Shown: one piece after another, positions 55,884-56,336 of the stretch
Layout: each line of letters begins with the position of its first letter
How positions within the stretch are numbered: position 1 is the first letter of the stretch
Source of the DNA: Bacteroidaceae bacterium
Lineage (GTDB): Bacteria; Bacteroidota; Bacteroidia; Bacteroidales; Bacteroidaceae
Assembly: GCA_017520935.1 (NCBI GenBank)
Contig: JAFXEF010000031.1
Span: 1 to 56,336, forward strand
DNA length: 56,336 nucleotides
Reading direction: 5' to 3'
The notes under the pieces: generated by a model
The model's database searches: none
What the model was told of the DNA's origin: nothing
The model's input: the letters and a program-made list of their open reading frames with translations, nothing else
Program-made: the position numbers and the translations under genes

Positions 55884-56187
55884 CTTTGGCTCAGAGTTTA
55901 TAAAAGAGTGAAAAGTTAACCCACAAACAGCAACAAAAGTTCTGCCGTAAGTCAACTTTTCACTCTAAGAAACCCGAGGACAGCGAACACACTTACTCCT
56001 CGCTATAACGTCTCTCGGATATACCTTATCCGCCGTGACGGAATGATTGTTCTCATTTTACACCTTGTCATTCAGGTGCAATATCCCTCGTCCCCTCGGA
56101 TATCCAATATCCGAGGGTCTTGAGGTAGGGGTCTCTGACCCCTTTGAAGGCATTGCGGGTCATAGAGCCTGATACTCAAAATAGGAC
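55884..56187. other. Intergenic stretch at window end
   Basis: Contains a perfect palindrome CCTCGGATAT/ATATCCGAGG at 56094-56116 and a TCCGCCGTGACGGAAT-type word near 56030-56045 similar to 32935-32950. No gene is supported. Confidence 0.5.
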
Positions 56188-56336
56188 GTTTTTGCAGCCC
56201 AGTTGGGAAACATTTGCAGCCTAACTGGTGCGCAGATTTCCAGCCTTGAAATCACTGCCATTTTTCGGCAGGTAAACTCGGTCAACTCGGTCAACTCACC
56301 TGCTTTCAGGAAGAAGAAAGAGCTTAATATATATAA
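56188..56336. repeat. Dispersed repeat, copy B (inverted relative to 32630-32778)
   Basis: The reverse complement of this segment matches copy A with scattered mismatches, including the three-unit GAGTTGACC array at 56271-56302. The repeat runs off the window edge. Confidence 0.75.

Overview
The window looks like a Bacteroidales chromosome (Bacteroidaceae/Prevotellaceae type; I do not name a species). Three things support this. Many genes have the Bacteroidetes -7 promoter hexamer family TAnnTTTG, several with an upstream TTTG 19-20 nt away, and A-rich leaders rather than strong Shine-Dalgarno sites. Gene families typical of gut Bacteroidales are present: BspA-like LRR protein, DPP IV, GH43 and GH28 enzymes, DUF4890, DUF5687 and a Crp-type regulator without FeS cysteines. 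The core gene content (ffh, folD, rplU-rpmA, glnS, gapA, miaA, serS, rplY, pth, pheS, surE, lpxB, tpx) is that of an ordinary chromosome, not a plasmid or phage.

Layout. 1-1267: 5' part of a BspA-like LRR gene (minus) with a frameshift, followed by about 1 kb of dispersed intergenic repeat. 2297-11631: pflB-pflA (anaerobic pyruvate cleavage), a secreted esterase, a DPP IV-type peptidase, a fasciclin-domain lipoprotein and a family 2 glycosyltransferase. 11933-13693: a HAD phosphatase downstream of an unusual GMP synthase whose glutaminase domain has lost its catalytic residues. 13981-23808: ffh, folD, a Spy-like periplasmic protein, a DUF5687/ABC transporter pair, ribosomal proteins L21/L27, manA, a DedA protein and a TPR protein. 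23951-32309: glnS, a 29-residue lipoprotein, gapA, miaA with a lipid-kinase-like gene, a GH43 lipoprotein, a Crp-family regulator and serS.

32310-36330 is a small accessory island between serS and rplY. It has visibly lower GC and holds repeats, a cluster of membrane proteins (47-aa small protein, CD225/dispanin, a 267-aa membrane protein, DUF2752), a truncated AbiEii-type toxin gene and two more copies of the repeat found near pflB. 36332-44977: rplY, pth, an S4 RNA-binding protein, pepT, tRNA-Leu(UAG), rubrerythrin, an NfeD-like/flotillin pair and a large TPR protein. 45316-55883: GH28 enzyme, a membrane-tethered AraC-like protein with a long Glu-rich linker, pheS, surE, lpxB, an AlbA-type protein, a CCA/poly(A) polymerase-like gene, a lipoprotein, tpx and an ion-channel-like protein. 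The window ends inside a repeat that is an inverted copy of one at 32630-32778.

The most interesting signals are: (i) a dispersed hairpin repeat carrying a complete TTTG-N20-TAATTTTG promoter, placed upstream of the DUF5687 permease, rplY and tRNA-Leu, with two loci in tandem-duplicated form; (ii) the CD225/small-protein/DUF2752 island; (iii) the glutaminase-dead GMP synthase; (iv) the membrane-tethered AraC protein; and (v) a large structured repeat family (1344-1850, 34893-35038, 35655-36060).
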